A stretch of 64,000 bases of DNA, taken from contig NC_077232.1 in NCBI RefSeq assembly GCF_027887165.1, positions 8,668,800 through 8,732,799 on the forward strand, given 5' to 3'. Below are positions 11,035 through 24,300 of the stretch, piece by piece (position 1 is the first letter of the stretch; each line of letters opens with the position of its first letter). The stretch is from Monodelphis domestica. Lineage: Eukaryota; Chordata; Mammalia; Didelphimorphia; Didelphidae. The notes under the pieces were generated by a model. It searched no databases, was not told where the DNA came from, and worked only from the letters and a program-made list of their open reading frames with translations. Made by a program: the position numbers and the translations under genes.

Positions 11035-11190
11035 GGTTTGGGGTTCAAGTTCCAGCCAGGCACTTAGTCCTTGGGGAACCTCAGGCAAGTTCCTTCCCTT
11101 TCTGGCCGTCAGTCTTCTCTGTAAAATAGGGCTGAATAGAATGCTTGGTTGCTATGAGGATAAATGAGAGGAAACATGTCAGAATGGCCG
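11035..11190 (+). mobile_element. MIR fragment
   Basis: Forward MIR text: 'ggttcaagttccagcc', 'aacctcaggcaagttccttc', 'ctctgtaaaatagggctga' and 'tatgaggataaatgagag', following the order of the MIR core and 3' half. Confidence 0.65.
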
Positions 11191-11599
11191 TCTGCAGGCC
11201 ACTGCCCTCCCCAGCCTCAGTTTCCCAACTGTGAAGTGAGGAGGTTGGCCTCGGCCTCTAGCTTCGCCCAGATGCGGACTTTGATTCTCATTTCCCTTCC
11301 CCAGCCTCGGGTTCCCAAACTGCACAGGGAGGGTGTCGGGCGGGGTGGCACCTGAAGGGTATCTTCAGGGGTCCTACCGTAGTGCCCATAAGGCCCGAGA
11401 GCAGCAGGGAGAGGAGAGCTGGGAGGAGGAGCCGAGGGGGCGTGGAAACCACAAGCCCCGTCCCCGAGCCTCGCTCTGGCCTGGAGCTTCCTCGCGCGCC
11501 TCTCAACTCCCACCTCCTAACCCGGACCGCTTGGGCCCCGGGAGAGGCGATGGGGGTGGGGAAGAAACTCGACCCAGTTGCCTCGGTACCTTCGCCAGC

Positions 11600-11750
11600 T
11601 CGGGCCAGGAAAAGACAACGTCGCGAGACTTGGCCCGGGCCAATGGGAGGCAGGGGAGGACGTGGCGGGCGGGTGAGGCCTTGGTCCCGCCCCCCCACCT
11701 AGGCCGCCTATAAAAGGCACGACCAGGGGGGCGCGTTCTCATTCGGTGGT
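11600..11750 (+). promoter_or_regulatory. EHD1: EHD1 core promoter with TATA box
   Basis: TATAAAAG lies at 11709-11716, so transcription should start near 11738-11746 and leave a 5' UTR of about 160 nt. A CCAAT box lies at 11640-11644, about 70 bp upstream of the TATA element. GC-rich Sp1-like boxes lie near 11660 and 11688. A TCGCGAGA element (8 of 10 bases of the TCTCGCGAGA BANP/ZBTB33-type motif) lies at 11621-11628. A TATA box inside a CpG island is less common than a TATA-less promoter. The start site is inferred, not measured. Confidence 0.65.
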
Positions 11751-11900
11751 AGGGGCGCCCTGGGACGGGCTTGGTTTTTGTGTGTGCGCCTGCGCGCTGC
11801 GGTGGGGGCGCGGTAGGGGCCGCAGCTGCCCAGGGACCGCAGCTCCCGCCTGACGCGTGGCCCCGTTTCCCGCGCAGCGTCGGCCGCTGGCCTCGCCACC

Positions 11901-12304
11901 ATGTTCAGCTGGGTGAGCAAGGATGCGCGGCGCAAGAAGGAGCCCGAGCTCTTTCAGACGGTGGCCGAGGGGCTGCGGCAGCTGTACGCGCAGAAGCTGC
12001 TGCCGCTCGAGGAGTACTACCGCTTCCACGACTTCCACTCCCCCGCGCTCGAGGATGCCGACTTCGACAACAAGCCTATGGTGCTGCTCGTGGGCCAGTA
12101 CAGCACGGGCAAGACTACCTTCATCCGGCACCTCATCGAGCAGGACTTCCCCGGCATGCGCATCGGGCCGGAGCCCACCACCGACTCCTTCATCGCCGTC
12201 ATGCACGGCTCAGCGGAGGGCGTGGTGCCGGGCAACGCTCTCGTTGTGGACCCGCGCCGGCCCTTCCGCAAGCTCAACGCCTTCGGCAATGCCTTCCTTA
12301 ACCG
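11901..12304 (+). CDS. EHD1: EHD1 exon 1 (coding part)
   Basis: Encodes residues 1-134 and two bases of codon 135: the N-terminal helical region and the start of the G domain, including the P-loop GQYSTGKT and the PEPTTDSF switch-I-like region. It ends ...AFLN-R with donor GTGAGC. Codon use is extremely GC-rich, as expected inside the CpG island. Confidence 0.97.
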
Positions 12305-15300
12305 GTGAGCCGGCGAGCGGGGCCGGGGGACCCCACCCCCGAGAGGGAGGGAGCTGTCCCACTGTGGTCTAAGACACCCCCGGGGAGTGCGGGTGAAGGG
12401 CTTGCTCTACCCCTGCAGCGTGCCCTCACCCTAGGCTTCTCCCACCCCACCCCAGCGAGGGCCACCCTCGTGTGTTCCCCTCTTGGATCACCCTGTACTA
12501 AGGGAACTTTTGCTTAGGACGAGTCCTCCTTAGGGAGAGCACCCTGCCCCCCACGCCTTCCCCCTCTCACTCCCAGGCTATTACTCACTTTCCTCCTTTT
12601 CCCACTCGGAATCTCCCTCTGGGAACACCCCTCACTCTTACTCACCAGGAGGCCTCCCCCCCTTTCATTCAGGACCGCTCCCCTGACCCAGCCCCTTCCC
12701 CCTCTTTTGGCCATCCACCCTCTTCCAACACATTCCATAACTGTCTCCCGACACCGGAGACCCTCCCCAGTAAGCACAATACTTGGGAGCCTCATCTTAT
12801 GCCTCCTGACATGTCTGTCCTCACCTTCAGCTGGTGAGACCTGGCCCCTCCGACACCCCACCCTCTGGGGCGCTCCCAACCCACACCCTGAGCCCCTCTT
12901 CCCACTCAGTCTGTGTTCCCCAACTTTTGGGGACCCCGCTGCCCTCAGATCATTTGACTTTAGCGAAGACGTCTCCCACTTAGTGAGATCATCCCCGGAG
13001 GTAGGAATTTGGGGACCCCTCCAGTCCCGTGGGCCCTGAATGCCATATTAGGTGAAGGCATGGGGAAGTCCTACCCACAACCCCCATCTTCAACCAATCT
13101 TAGAGCTCCCTTCCACTGAGGCCAACTCTTTGCAGCTGGTGAGAGCACCCAGAGGGACCCCCATCATTCTCCTTCAAAGATTCCTTCCCTTCTCCCTGAC
13201 CACCGACCTCAGAATGTCTCCTCCCTCATCCCTCCAGCCGGGGTTAGAACAAGAAGGGGCCCTGAATGCCCCAATTCTTTCCTGAGTCTTCAAACCCCTC
13301 CCCTCTTTTAATTTCTCTGGCTTCCCCTTTCTGACCGTCTGGGACCCCCCCCCCCCTTGTGAGGGGCTGTTATCAATCATCATAGCTTGCATTTGTAGAG
13401 CTAATCTGCTTTCTACATATCCGTATTATCTTGTTTGATCCTTATAACACTCTGGGTGGGGGTAGGTGCTGTTATTATCCCCCCTTTATAGATGAGGAAA
13501 CTGAGGCAGACAGATGACATTGCCAGGGTCATACAGCCACCAGATGTCAGGGCCAGATTGAATGTGGGTCTTCAAGGACTGTCTCCTAAATGTCCGAAAC
13601 CCTTGTGCCCCAGTCGAGCCCAGCCCAGTCCTAAGAATGTGTTAAGATTTCTTTTTTGGCTTCCAGGCCTTCCTCAGCAGGGGAAGGCCCCTGTACCCTT
13701 CCAGCTGTTCACATTTCTCCGGGGCAGGCCTCCTTGCCCCCTCCTAAAGGGCCCCAGCTCCCCTCCCTTCCTGCTTCTGCCCCTTCTAGGCCTGGCTTAG
13801 CACAAGCATAGCCAAGGATGTGACTTCTGTGCCCAGTTTGTAAGGGGCAGTTGGCCCTTTCTGACCTTTTAAGGAGACTTGCCTGATTTGGTGGGGAGGG
13901 AGGCTGGAATGGGATGGATTGTGGGCTGGTGGGGCAGGGCAGTGCACCTAGACCAAGCCAGTCTAGGCACTTCTTTTTCCTTCCCCAGGCGGACTGTGTA
14001 GGGCCTAGAACAATGGGGGGTGATGGGGGACCACCCGGATCTTTGCCCCTATGGTCTGGTCCCTCTCCACAGCCATTAGGAGTTCTCCTCCTTGGTGGAC
14101 AGCCTTCTGGCCTCTGGGAGCCAAAGGTCTTAAGAGGCTGTCCTCCCCAGTCTTCTGACCCTGCTCACCCCCACCCCAGGCTTGCCTTCCTTTGTTTCTG
14201 AGACCTCGGTGTCTCCCTTGACTCCATTGTCCTAGGAATGGGTTGCGAGTTGTGGCTCCTCTCCTCTTGGGTGAGCACTTAGAATTCACTCTGGGGGGCT
14301 TGGATTCCTTGGGACAGGCCGTTCCTAGGCATACCCCCCACCCCAGTTTTCAGATTATGAACTCTAAAGGCCTTCCTCAGACAGCCCCACCTCCTGAGCC
14401 AAATGTTGTGCGGCCACAGTTCAGGCCTAAATGGAATCCTTTCCCTCTGCCAGGGTTGGCTTGTTCATATTTCATTCATTTTTCCCTCTTGACCTCCTTT
14501 GATAGCATATTTTTCAAATGTGTCATTTAAAAAAGGTGGAGACCATTAATAACTACTTTGGCCATATACTGTGATTTTTTTTCTGCTAACATCTCAGCTC
14601 AGTGACTGTTTCAGGTAGAGATTAAAGGGAAAGGAGTTGCCCACCTTTTAGCTAATACCTGATACCTCCCCCCCCCCCCCCCCCCCCCCCGAGAGTCTCG
14701 TTAGCTGAAAGATTGATTGTCTGAGCTTTTTGAGCAAACATTCCACACTTGACTCCTATCTGGCCCCATTTTGCAAAACCTGACAACTAGCTCCGTCCTG
14801 GCTGGGGAGGATTACTCCAGGCTGAGTCAGTCGAAAGATGACTTTTGACCTCTGTCCCTGCCCAGTGTGGTCACATTCCTTTACCAGAAATTGGTCATCT
14901 CCAAATTACAGCCCGGCTGTCCTCAAGGCCTGTGGGCTAGGGAGGACCGAGCCTCTCCCCATGGGCTAATCCTCACAGGTGGTGGTTAGGCTGCCAGTGC
15001 CTGGGGCCCTTAGGTGGAAAACTCGGGGGACCGTCATTAGAGTGATCCCAAGGAATGATAGGATTCCTCGCGGCGGGCCCAGAAGCCAAGGCCTGGATGT
15101 GATCTACAAGGCTGGCTGAGTGGCCCTGGGCAGCTCACCCTTCATTCATTCATTCTTCAGCCTTCTCTGCCTTCTTCTGTGAGGGCAAGTTTGCCGTGGG
15201 GCCGCTTTGGGGCTTGTACCTTGGGCAGTTTGCTCCCCTCTTGAGTGTCAGGTGCCTCCCTCCCTGGGGGGATTTCAGGGAGCCCTTCAGCCTAACCCTT

Positions 15301-18300
15301 AGAGGTGGGCCGGAACCTGGCCCGCCCCGGGCTTTCTCAGCAGGTTTCTTTGAAGTCAGGCCGTCACTCCGGCCTGCTTTTTGTGCCTGCCCGGTAAGTG
15401 GGCCCCAGACTTAGCTGGCGACTGCCCTAGGGCACGGCTAGGTTAGAATTGATCCCTGAGCCTGGGCTGTCCTGTGAGTCTGCCTTCCCTAGCAGGAGGG
15501 CGCTGGAGGGGCCTCTCTGTCCCTGAAGGAGAGTCCGAGGTCCGAGGTGGAGACCACTCCCGAGAGCAGATGAGGCGCTCAGGCAGCTTCACGATTCTGA
15601 TTGTGTAACCGGCTGACGCCCACTGGGCCCCAAGAGATGGGGGGGCCGATTGAGCCAGAGGCTCCAGGCCTCCCTGTTTCCTGTCGAACGTCACCAACTC
15701 TTTCGGGGAACTCATTTCTGAGTTCCTCAAGTGAGCCCTTTGGAGCAGGGAATCGAGGAGGAACAAGGTCTCCACCATGTTCTTCTCCCCTGGTGCAGCC
15801 TGGCCTGTGGGCATTGGTCTCCGGGTCCTTCGTGCCAGCTCGTTGGGGCGGGCGTCCTTGCCCACCCTCCAGAGCTAAAGGGGCTGCCCAGCGAGGCCTC
15901 GCCGCTTGTCAGGGCGGCTCCGGGGGCCTGGACTAGGTGACAAGCCTGGCCCTGAGCCTCCAGGCCAAGGGGCAGCTCAGCGCTCGCCTCGTGACCCTCG
16001 GAGCGTGTTGAAATCCCTTTGCCTAGGCAGCCCCGGGAAGGGCAGGGACCGGCCCAGCCCTGGGGAGGCGGGAAAGGTTGGCAGGGAGGCCCGTGGCAGA
16101 GGGGGAAAGTTGAGGCCTGGCTGATGGGGAACTCCAAGGTCCAGGGCGGCCTTTCAGAGCTGAGCGGTGCCTTATCAGCCGGTCGAGCTCTACCAAGTCA
16201 GCAAATGGAAGGTTGAACTCCAGAAGCGAGCACGCCGGGCTGTGTGTTTGGCCAAGAGCTGGCTCAGCAGCTGAGAAGTGCTTCCCTGGCAGCTCTTGGG
16301 GGCTGCTTGCTTCCATTCCTGAATTCCTGCCTTTGTGGAGGCGCAACCTTCCTTGTGGCGGAGGAAGTGGGAGCCGGGCCCGGTCTGGGGGTGTGCAGGG
16401 AGCAGAGCCTGGGTCCTTGGTGAACTCCTTCCCTGCTTCTGTCCTCCCTAGGTTCATGTGCGCCCAGCTACCGAACCCAGTCCTGGAGAGCATAAGCATC
16501 ATTGACACCCCAGGAATCCTCTCCGGAGAAAAGCAGCGGATCAGCCGAGGTGAGGAGTGGCGGACCCAGAGGGCCAGAGGCGGGGCCTGGGGATGAGACC
16601 CACAGGTGGGCTGGCACCCCTCGGGGCCCGGGGCCTTTTCTGACTGATCCACCATCTGAGTTGTCTGTTATGTGGCCAAAGGAAGCCACTTGGAGGAACC
16701 GGGGCTTGAGTGCCTCTCTGGGCAAAGGGAAGGTCCCGCGAAGGCCGTTCCGGCCTCGGGATATTTGGCTGAGTGAGGATGAGGAAGCTAGTGACCACCG
16801 CTTAGATTCTGTGGCACCTCCATAAGTTGGGTCTCTTGGTACCTTAGCCAGCGGTGGGGAGAGGCCACAAATGGTGCCCTGGCTCTGGTCCAGGCTGAAT
16901 TGGACTTGTGAAGAGCAGGGAATCTGGGTACAGCCCAGGAGCACCCGGGAATTCATTTCCATCCCTATTTTACTATTGATAATTAGTGTGTTTGTTTGAT
17001 GAATCTCTCCAGAAACCAGGTAGAGATGTCGGCAGAACTGTGTGTCAGTGCTCTTTCTTGCTGGGGTAGCCGATTGTTCCATATTTCCTGCTCGTCTTTA
17101 GCTCATGTGGCATGACTCCTTGGATGAAAGATGATATCTTTGGTTTAGATTTAGGGTTTAAGGCTTTGCAAAGCACAGGTTAGACATTGTCATTTGGTCT
17201 ACACATAGCATTGTCCTTATCTGCAGAATGGGCACCCTGAGCCCAGGTTCAGTGACTTGTTGGGTCACCTGGGAGCCAAAGCCAGGTCATCTCCCTCCTT
17301 GGCCTAGTGGCCTTTGCTCTCTACTCTGACCTCTATCCCTTTATCCAGGCAGAAAGGGAAAGGATCTGAGATTTGAAAAAATCTTACGTATTTTTTCTTC
17401 CCTTTTGAGGGAAAGGGGGTGGAGTAAGTGACAAGACCAGGACCCGAACTCAGGTCACGAAATTTTAAATCCAGCGTTCTCCCTGTTAGCTTCAAACGTG
17501 GGTTCTTGAAGAAGATCAGGGGTTTCCTCAGCCTTGGAAGGAGGACCCAAGTCCCTTGGTCTCAGATGCTTTTATGAATTCATCTGGCCAAGCTATGGGG
17601 GCTTGACCTGGGCCTGCCCCAAGCTGGGCACTCTGCTTCCCGAATAAAAGGATGGTAGCCGTGCCCACGAGAGCACCCTGATGGACGAGGAGGGTGCCCC
17701 TTCTGGCAGGTAGGCTCTAGCTTCCATAATCCCAGCCTCCCAGAGAGAACCATCCGTTCGATGCTGGTTTTCCAGGCTTGCCTGTCCAAGTCTGCCTATC
17801 CAGGCTTACGTGTCTGCAGATATAAAGGAGGGCATCAAAGTCCAACGATGGTGGCTCTCTCTAGAGTTGTAAACTCGCTTTAAGCTCCCAGGGAGCCTTG
17901 CTGGTGGTTGTAGGCAGTACGCCAGGCCCCCAAATGCATGGATCCTTCTCAGCCCTTCTTTCTTGAGGCCGCCGTGACGCTGGAGGCCTGGCCTTTACAG
18001 GGCCAGACGGAGCTCATGTGGTGTGACAGAGGTGGCCCAAAGGCTAATTATCGTTATGATCTCCTTCATTAGGCCCACGGCTTTCAGAGCCGTGATCTCT
18101 GCAAGGCTGTTTGTCACAGTCTGCCCTTCTCCTACATGCCTCTCTTTTCATGGGATTCGAGGCTGGAGGAGTCCTTAGGTGGCATCCAGCCCCCCTTTTC
18201 ATAGAGGAGACTGAGGGAAGCGATTGTGTAGGAAATAACTAAGGGGACTGGAAGCGAGGCGGATTCCAAGCGTCGTAGGCACCCTGCCCCATCTGCCCAG

Positions 18301-21300
18301 CGGCTGTGGGGGCCGTCGGGCACTCGGCAGCCTCCCAGGAAGCCTCCGGAGAACGGACGGTCACTTTATTTCCAGCCGTGGGCCTAAGAGCTCCCGTAGT
18401 TTGTTTGCGGCTCCTTGCAGGCGCTGACGTTCTGTGAGGAGGAACGTGCCAACAGCCCTTTTCCAGCTTGGGGTGGTGGAGAGCTGGCACGGCAGCACTG
18501 TGTGCGCAGCCTGCTGTTTGGGCCATTTATAGATCCTGACAGGTGCCCGCACGCTGAAAGCAGGACTTTGCCAGCCAGCCGCCCCCCAGCCCAGGGTGTC
18601 TGCCCCGTGGCTCCCCCCTGCCCGTGCCCCTTGGTACAGCCCCGGGAGGGCAATCCCTTCCCAGCCTGGGGCCTCAGGAATGCTCCTAGGAGCCATTTGC
18701 TCTTTCAAGTAGAAATGCCTACGTGCTCTGTGGGCCAAGAATGTGCCGAGTAGAAGTGGAGGTTGGGCCTCCTCCTTAAGCCCCTTGGTGGGAGATACAG
18801 GGCGCCAGGGGGCAGAAGTGCATTTTCCCATGTTCCTTAATGGGAAAATCCTGCCCTCCCGCAGGCCGCTGATCATTCCTCCCCTGCCCTCCTCCAGCTC
18901 TTAGAATGCTGACTCCAGCCCTGGAAACCGCGGAGGGGAGGGAGGTGTGGGAGCCTTTCCTTCGGCCTCCGGCTGGACTGAGAGAGTCCTCGAGTCCTTT
19001 AAACAAGTGTGAAGACTTGCTTTGAGCTTTGTTTTTAATGTTTCCTTCTTGCCCACATGGCCATCGCTTTAACACAAAATCCAAACCAGAAAGTCCAGCA
19101 AAACAAAGCGGGGCGGCTGCTTCCATGTTCCCACGTCCTCCCCCGCCTGCCGGCGGAGAGATGCCTTTTCAGTTTTTCTTTGGGCCTTTCCGTGTTTGTG
19201 CAAACAAGATAGGAAACTGGGCTCACGCGCTTAGCTGTGGAGCAGCTGATGGTGGTGCTCCGCCAGTCAGACGACGCTGCTAGTCTGGAGGGGAGGGCCA
19301 GCTCCTCTGAGGAGGCTTTTACTGTGATGACATGACGTTAAAGACAGCCGAGCCGGGACGATTGATAAATGGCGGAGGGATGGCGACGCTTCGGAAGAAA
19401 CCCTGCAGCGCACAGGCCCGGGAACAGAAAACACCAGGCACTTTCCCAGCGAAGAAAGCAGGAGCAGCTGCCTTTCCCTGCTCTTACTTGACCTTAACAG
19501 GCACAGAGAGGGGGCAAAGGCTCCCTGTTTGCCTCCAACACGTTGGGCTTCCTCAGAGGGTGACAGAATCGGCAAAGAAGCCAGAAGGAGCGAGCGCCGC
19601 CCTCTAGTAGCGCCACACAAAACACACCCACCCGAGCAGGCACCCTGAGCGCAGGCTCCCAGGCCCCTTCCACTGGGGACCAAACAGGAAAGCAGAACAA
19701 GATGCGCCGGCCCACGTGGGCGGGCCCAGCCCCGGCTCCCGCCTCCCCCGCCTGGGAGTGTTTCCACTTGGTCAGACAGCTCTGAGGGGAAGGCAGGTGT
19801 TTCCCTCCTGGAGATCTGGTCCAGGGAGAACGTGGCGTCCGGTGGCTCCATGGTGCGGCCCCGGTCCTGAGAACAACATCTCCGGTCTGGCCCACAGAGC
19901 TCGGCTACCTGGGGGGGCGTGGAGGGTGGCTCTGCTAATCAGCCCACTCCCCCCCCATCTGCTGCCCTCCTTGTAGCCAGTGATGTGAGCAGGAAGTTCT
20001 GCTCTGTCCGATAAGGTGGAGGCCGCCCCAGGCCCAAGCAGCCAGGATGCAATGCAAACAAAGCCTCCCTCCTTTGGAAGGTGCCCCAGAATGTTGGGGC
20101 TCCTGGACGCTCCGGCTTCTCCTTGCAAGTTTCGTCCGTGCTATTGGCCATTTTGAAAGCGTGTGGCTGGTGACTCCCCGGCCCACGTGGCTGGCTGGCG
20201 AGGAGCTCTGGGCAGGGTCCGGGGAAGCCTGGGGGCTTCTCTTTGTGGGCAGGGTGACCGCAGAGGAGGCTTCTCTCCAGCCTTGGCCCCAGCCCCAAGT
20301 CCTTTCTGCCCTGCCGTGACCAGCTGGGTGGCCAACCCTCCCCCTCCGTCCAGTTTTCTGCCTCTGAGGTAAAGGGATCGGACAAGATGATTCATGGGAT
20401 CCTGGCAAGGAGAGCCGCATGTTTTCCCATCTGTGAAATGGATTTAGCACCACCCGTGTCCAAAGGAAGGAGCCTAGGGTTGGGGCTAAGCCAGTGATCC
20501 AGGGAGCCCGGGACCCCCTTATTCTGTTGTTCTCTAACCTCACAAGATCAAGGGAAGCCAGATAGTGTGGACGCCAAGTTTAGACTCGGGGCCCGGCAAA
20601 GCAGGGTTAGCCTGAGGGAAGGGAGCAGGGCAGGCCCCCGATCTCAGTTCCCTTCTTTAAAATAGAGCAATCGTTGCCCCTTCTTCCACCCCCCCCCCCA
20701 TCCCCTGGCATTGGTCCAGAATGTTAACTGTCCTCGAGTACTTTACATCTTCCTTCATCTCATCTCGTCCTTCCCAGCCCTGAGATTAAAGCCTAACTAT
20801 TCGGGCCCTTGGAGCATCCGACACATTCGGGGATTCCGGGACTGGCATATTTGCCTCTTAAAAGCTTCCCCACCGCCTTTTCTTTAGACCTTTGGAACCA
20901 GTGCTGGACCCCCTTCCTCCCCCAGGTTTTCCCCAGTGTCTCCAGGGCCTCCAATGGGTCCTGTTGCTGCTTAATTCCTGTCTATTTGGGAGTGCCGATT
21001 CCTTGAGGAAACACACTCTTACCTTCCATCTTAGAATCAATGCAGACATAAGAGAGGGCTAGGCAGTGGAGGATCACACAGCTAGGAAGTGTCTGAGGTC
21101 AGATTTGAACTCAGGACCTCCCATCTTTAGGCCTGGCTCCATCCTCTGAGCCACCCAGCTGCCCCCCAAACCCTCCTCTTGAGCTCCTCTCCAGGACATT
21201 CTTTTCCCTTCTGCCCCCGAGCGCCTTCCCCTGTCCCTTTGCTTGGTCCTGTCCTTTCCAGATTCCTCCTCGTTTGCATTCTCCTGGCAATCCCCTTCTC

Positions 21301-24300
21301 TTGGACAAGAGGCCGCCTCCCCCTTAGGGCCGGGGCCCCAGCCAGGCTCCCCAGCAAGGAGGGTGGGTGCCCCTGAGGTCAGGACACACGAGTGCTCCTC
21401 GGCCTCGGACATGAGCTGAACACGTATGTTCCTAGAGGTGCACACGCTGCACAAGAAATGCCCGGGCCCGCTTGCCTTGAATGGCAGGAAACCACCTATT
21501 GTTCCACGTCCTGGCCGTGGCGGGAATGGGTAAAGCAGGTTTTCCCCATTTGCTGGGGAAGAGGGGGAGGCAAAGGCGGGCCCTCCCTGTGGGCCCCGGG
21601 GCCAGGCACCGAGGCGGCAAGTGAGAGGAGGATTCTGGAAGGCTCCTGCCAGGAGACGAGATAAGAGCAGGGCCTGGGCCCCTCCCAGAGCTTCAGAAAC
21701 CTCCTCTTCTCCTTCCGCCTCCCGGGCCGGCCCTTCGCCCTTCGCCCTTCGCCCTTCGCCCTCCGCCCTCCGCCCTCTTGTGCTCCCCAAGCCAGGTACT
21801 TGTTGGCCAAACGTAGCCGCTGGCTTAGTGGCTCTTCCTCTCAAACAGGAGTCCTCGTTCCGCTTCGGCCCTCGGCCCTTGGGGGGAGGATCCGACGTCA
21901 CCCACATCTCTTCCCCACAGCCTAAGGGAAGGCGAGCCGGCGGTGGCCGCGGCCTCACCAAATGGCTGTTAAGAGAAACATTTTCAGTCCAACCGAGCAA
22001 ACCACAACTTCCTATTGAGGCTTGGTTGTGGGGCCGGCACCGACCGGCTTCTGCTCCCGAGCCTGACCCGCAGGGCCCCGTGCCAGCACCGGGCCCTGCT
22101 CTCGTCCTTCTGGGGCCCCCTCCAAGAGTGGAGGCGGCACGCTTGGCCTCTTCTGCACTCGCCAGGTACTTTGTTGTGGGGAGCTGCTTAATGGAGGAAA
22201 AGATGGGAGGTTCTGAGGTGCATCTCGGGGCTCCCTGCACCTGGCGCTGCCCATCTCTGCAGCCTCCTTCTGAGGTACTTCTAAGGCCAGCCATACTGAC
22301 CACCTCATTCCTGAGCCTTTGCCCGTCTTTCCTTCAGGCTGCTTCTCTGACCCCCAGAGCCGGCGCCCTCCTGCCCAGACTTGGTTTAGTCTCCCCTTGG
22401 AGAGGGGTGGGCGTGGTGTCCCTGCCACGCTGAAATGTTGGGGCGTCCAGCCTCGGGCTGCCCCGACCCCCAGAGCTCCCCTGCCTCCCGGGCAGGAAGG
22501 AGAACGCTCCCAGCCTGACCAGGACAAGCCTGTTGTCACCACCATGGGAGGCCCGGAAGGCCTGGTGGCTTTTACCGCCTCCCCCACCTGGGGGGCACAA
22601 GGGAGGCAGGGTTTGGGGCTGTCCAGTCTGCTGTGGGCTCAAGCTCGGAGGCCGAAGCTGCTCGGGTGCCCTCCAGGAGCCCTTTGCTCTCGGTAACTGG
22701 CCTGGCTCGGTGGCTTTCCCAACGCCCGGGCTGAGTGAGGAGCCTGCAGGTCTGAGGCAAAGGTGACCTCCGGCCCCGCTCCAGGCTCTCGGGGCCTGTT
22801 TGGTGCCCGCTCCCTCCCGGGATCGCAGCAGCTTGTTACCTTCTCTAGTTTCCGGAGGATTCTTTGGCCCTTGAGGGACTCCGTCGGAAGGTTCAGGGGC
22901 CGCGGGCAGGCCTGGTGAGACGGCCGGCTCTTGGTCTGCCTCTAGCCTGGCCAGGGTGCTCGCTTTGTATTGCGGCCCAGGCTGGAGGGGCCTTTTCTGA
23001 GGCCGGACGTGCCATTCGGGCTCCTCCTCCGGACCGGAGCTGAACCCCGTGGCTAAGCGGAGGCCCGGCCCGCGCTTCCCCTCGGCCCCTGGAGGAGAGC
23101 TCCCTCCTCTCCGTGGCTGTCGCGGCTGGGCCGGCCTGTGGAAGGCCCTCGGCTCTCCCAGGGCTCACCAGCCTTCCTGCAGGCCAGGTGGGCTGCCAGG
23201 GTGAGGAAGGACGTCGTCCCTGTGCTCAGGCCAGAAAGCCTAAACAGCAGGGACGGGCTGCCGCTCTGGGTCTCGAAGGACGAGACGACGGGTCATTGGG
23301 AGCAGGTGGAGGAGCCGCTCCTCAGGCTGTCTCGTGCCACGGCTCGCTTGGAGCCCTCTGGCCCGGCAGAGACGCCGCCGTAGGACAGGGCCGGGCCTGT
23401 CGTCCCGCCGCGGCACCTCGGGCTTTCTCTGAACAGGCGCAGTGTGCCCGCAGCTGTGCCCGCTCTGAACCTTCACCCGCCCCTTGGCGTTCCCCCGGCT
23501 CATAGCTCTGCCTCTCAGTCTCGGTGCTCCCCGTGCGCTGCTTCTGAGGTCTGGGATGGAATGTTGGGATGCTCGTCCCTAGTGACAGGAGAAATGGAAA
23601 CCCGGACCAAGGAGGACAGGCCGGGAGGAGATGCGGCCCAAGTAGGCGCTCATTTCCTGGAAGCCCTTGGCGGATGGAGCCAAGAAGGGGCCGTGCTTTG
23701 TCCAGACCTTCTCTTGGGGGGTCTCGGCCCCCCGCTAGCCCGCAGTCTGCCTTCCCAGTGAGTGGACTTGACGAGGCTTTTGGGCTGAGGGAGGGTCTCC
23801 CTGCAACCAGTCAAGGGCGAGCTTGGTCCTGCCTTTGGCCTGGCTTTGCCCGAGGCTGGCAGGTGCTGACATCAGGCTCCCTGGGGGGGCCTTTCCGGTT
23901 TGGGCAGGATCTTGAGGAACAAGCTGTCTTTGTGCCTCCGGGAGGCAGCAGGAAGGCTGGAGTGGAGGGCAGGAACAAGCTCCCTCTTCCTTTTAAGCAT
24001 CTACAGTGGTCCGTCCATTCAGCTTTGGGTCTCCCCCCTTGCTTGCTCGATGGTCGTTTTTTAAAAGAGAAGCGTGCCAGGATGCCAAAGCACCAGATGG
24101 CTTGTTATGGGAAGGGCGGACACATTTGGAGAGGAACAATTCAGCAGGCTCGGGAAGCGCTTCCAGGGTCCCCACCTGTTTCTCTGGTGACTGCTTGTTT
24201 ATCTTCTCGTATGAGAGAATCTGTACGTTGGGCAGAGTCAGTGAGCTGCTCCTTGTTCTTTGGTCCCTAGAAGGCTCGGGGCCCCTGGTGGCATCTGGGA

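Larger units (their letters stand above)
11330..12350. promoter_or_regulatory. EHD1: CpG-rich island over EHD1 promoter and exon 1
   Basis: A dense CpG stretch runs from about 11330 through the first coding exon to about 12350 and drops off in intron 1. Such islands normally mark widely expressed genes, in line with EHD1. The island also creates long artefactual open frames on both strands. Confidence 0.75.
12305..16451 (+). other. EHD1: EHD1 intron 1
   Basis: A 4.1-kb intron, mostly unique sequence. It holds a reverse MIR at 13368-13578, a run of 23 C at 14668-14690, and otherwise no recognisable gene. Conceptual frames in it have no domains. Confidence 0.85.

Noticed and set aside
11739-12206. 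155-residue open frame on the minus strand over EHD1 exon 1
   Set aside because: It is the antisense shadow of a very GC-rich coding exon; no domain, and the plus-strand frame is clearly EHD1.
21074-22303. 409-residue open frame on the minus strand in EHD1 intron 2
   Set aside because: Low-complexity Gly/Arg/Pro composition, no domain, and its end falls inside a SINE. GC-rich DNA gives long frames by chance.
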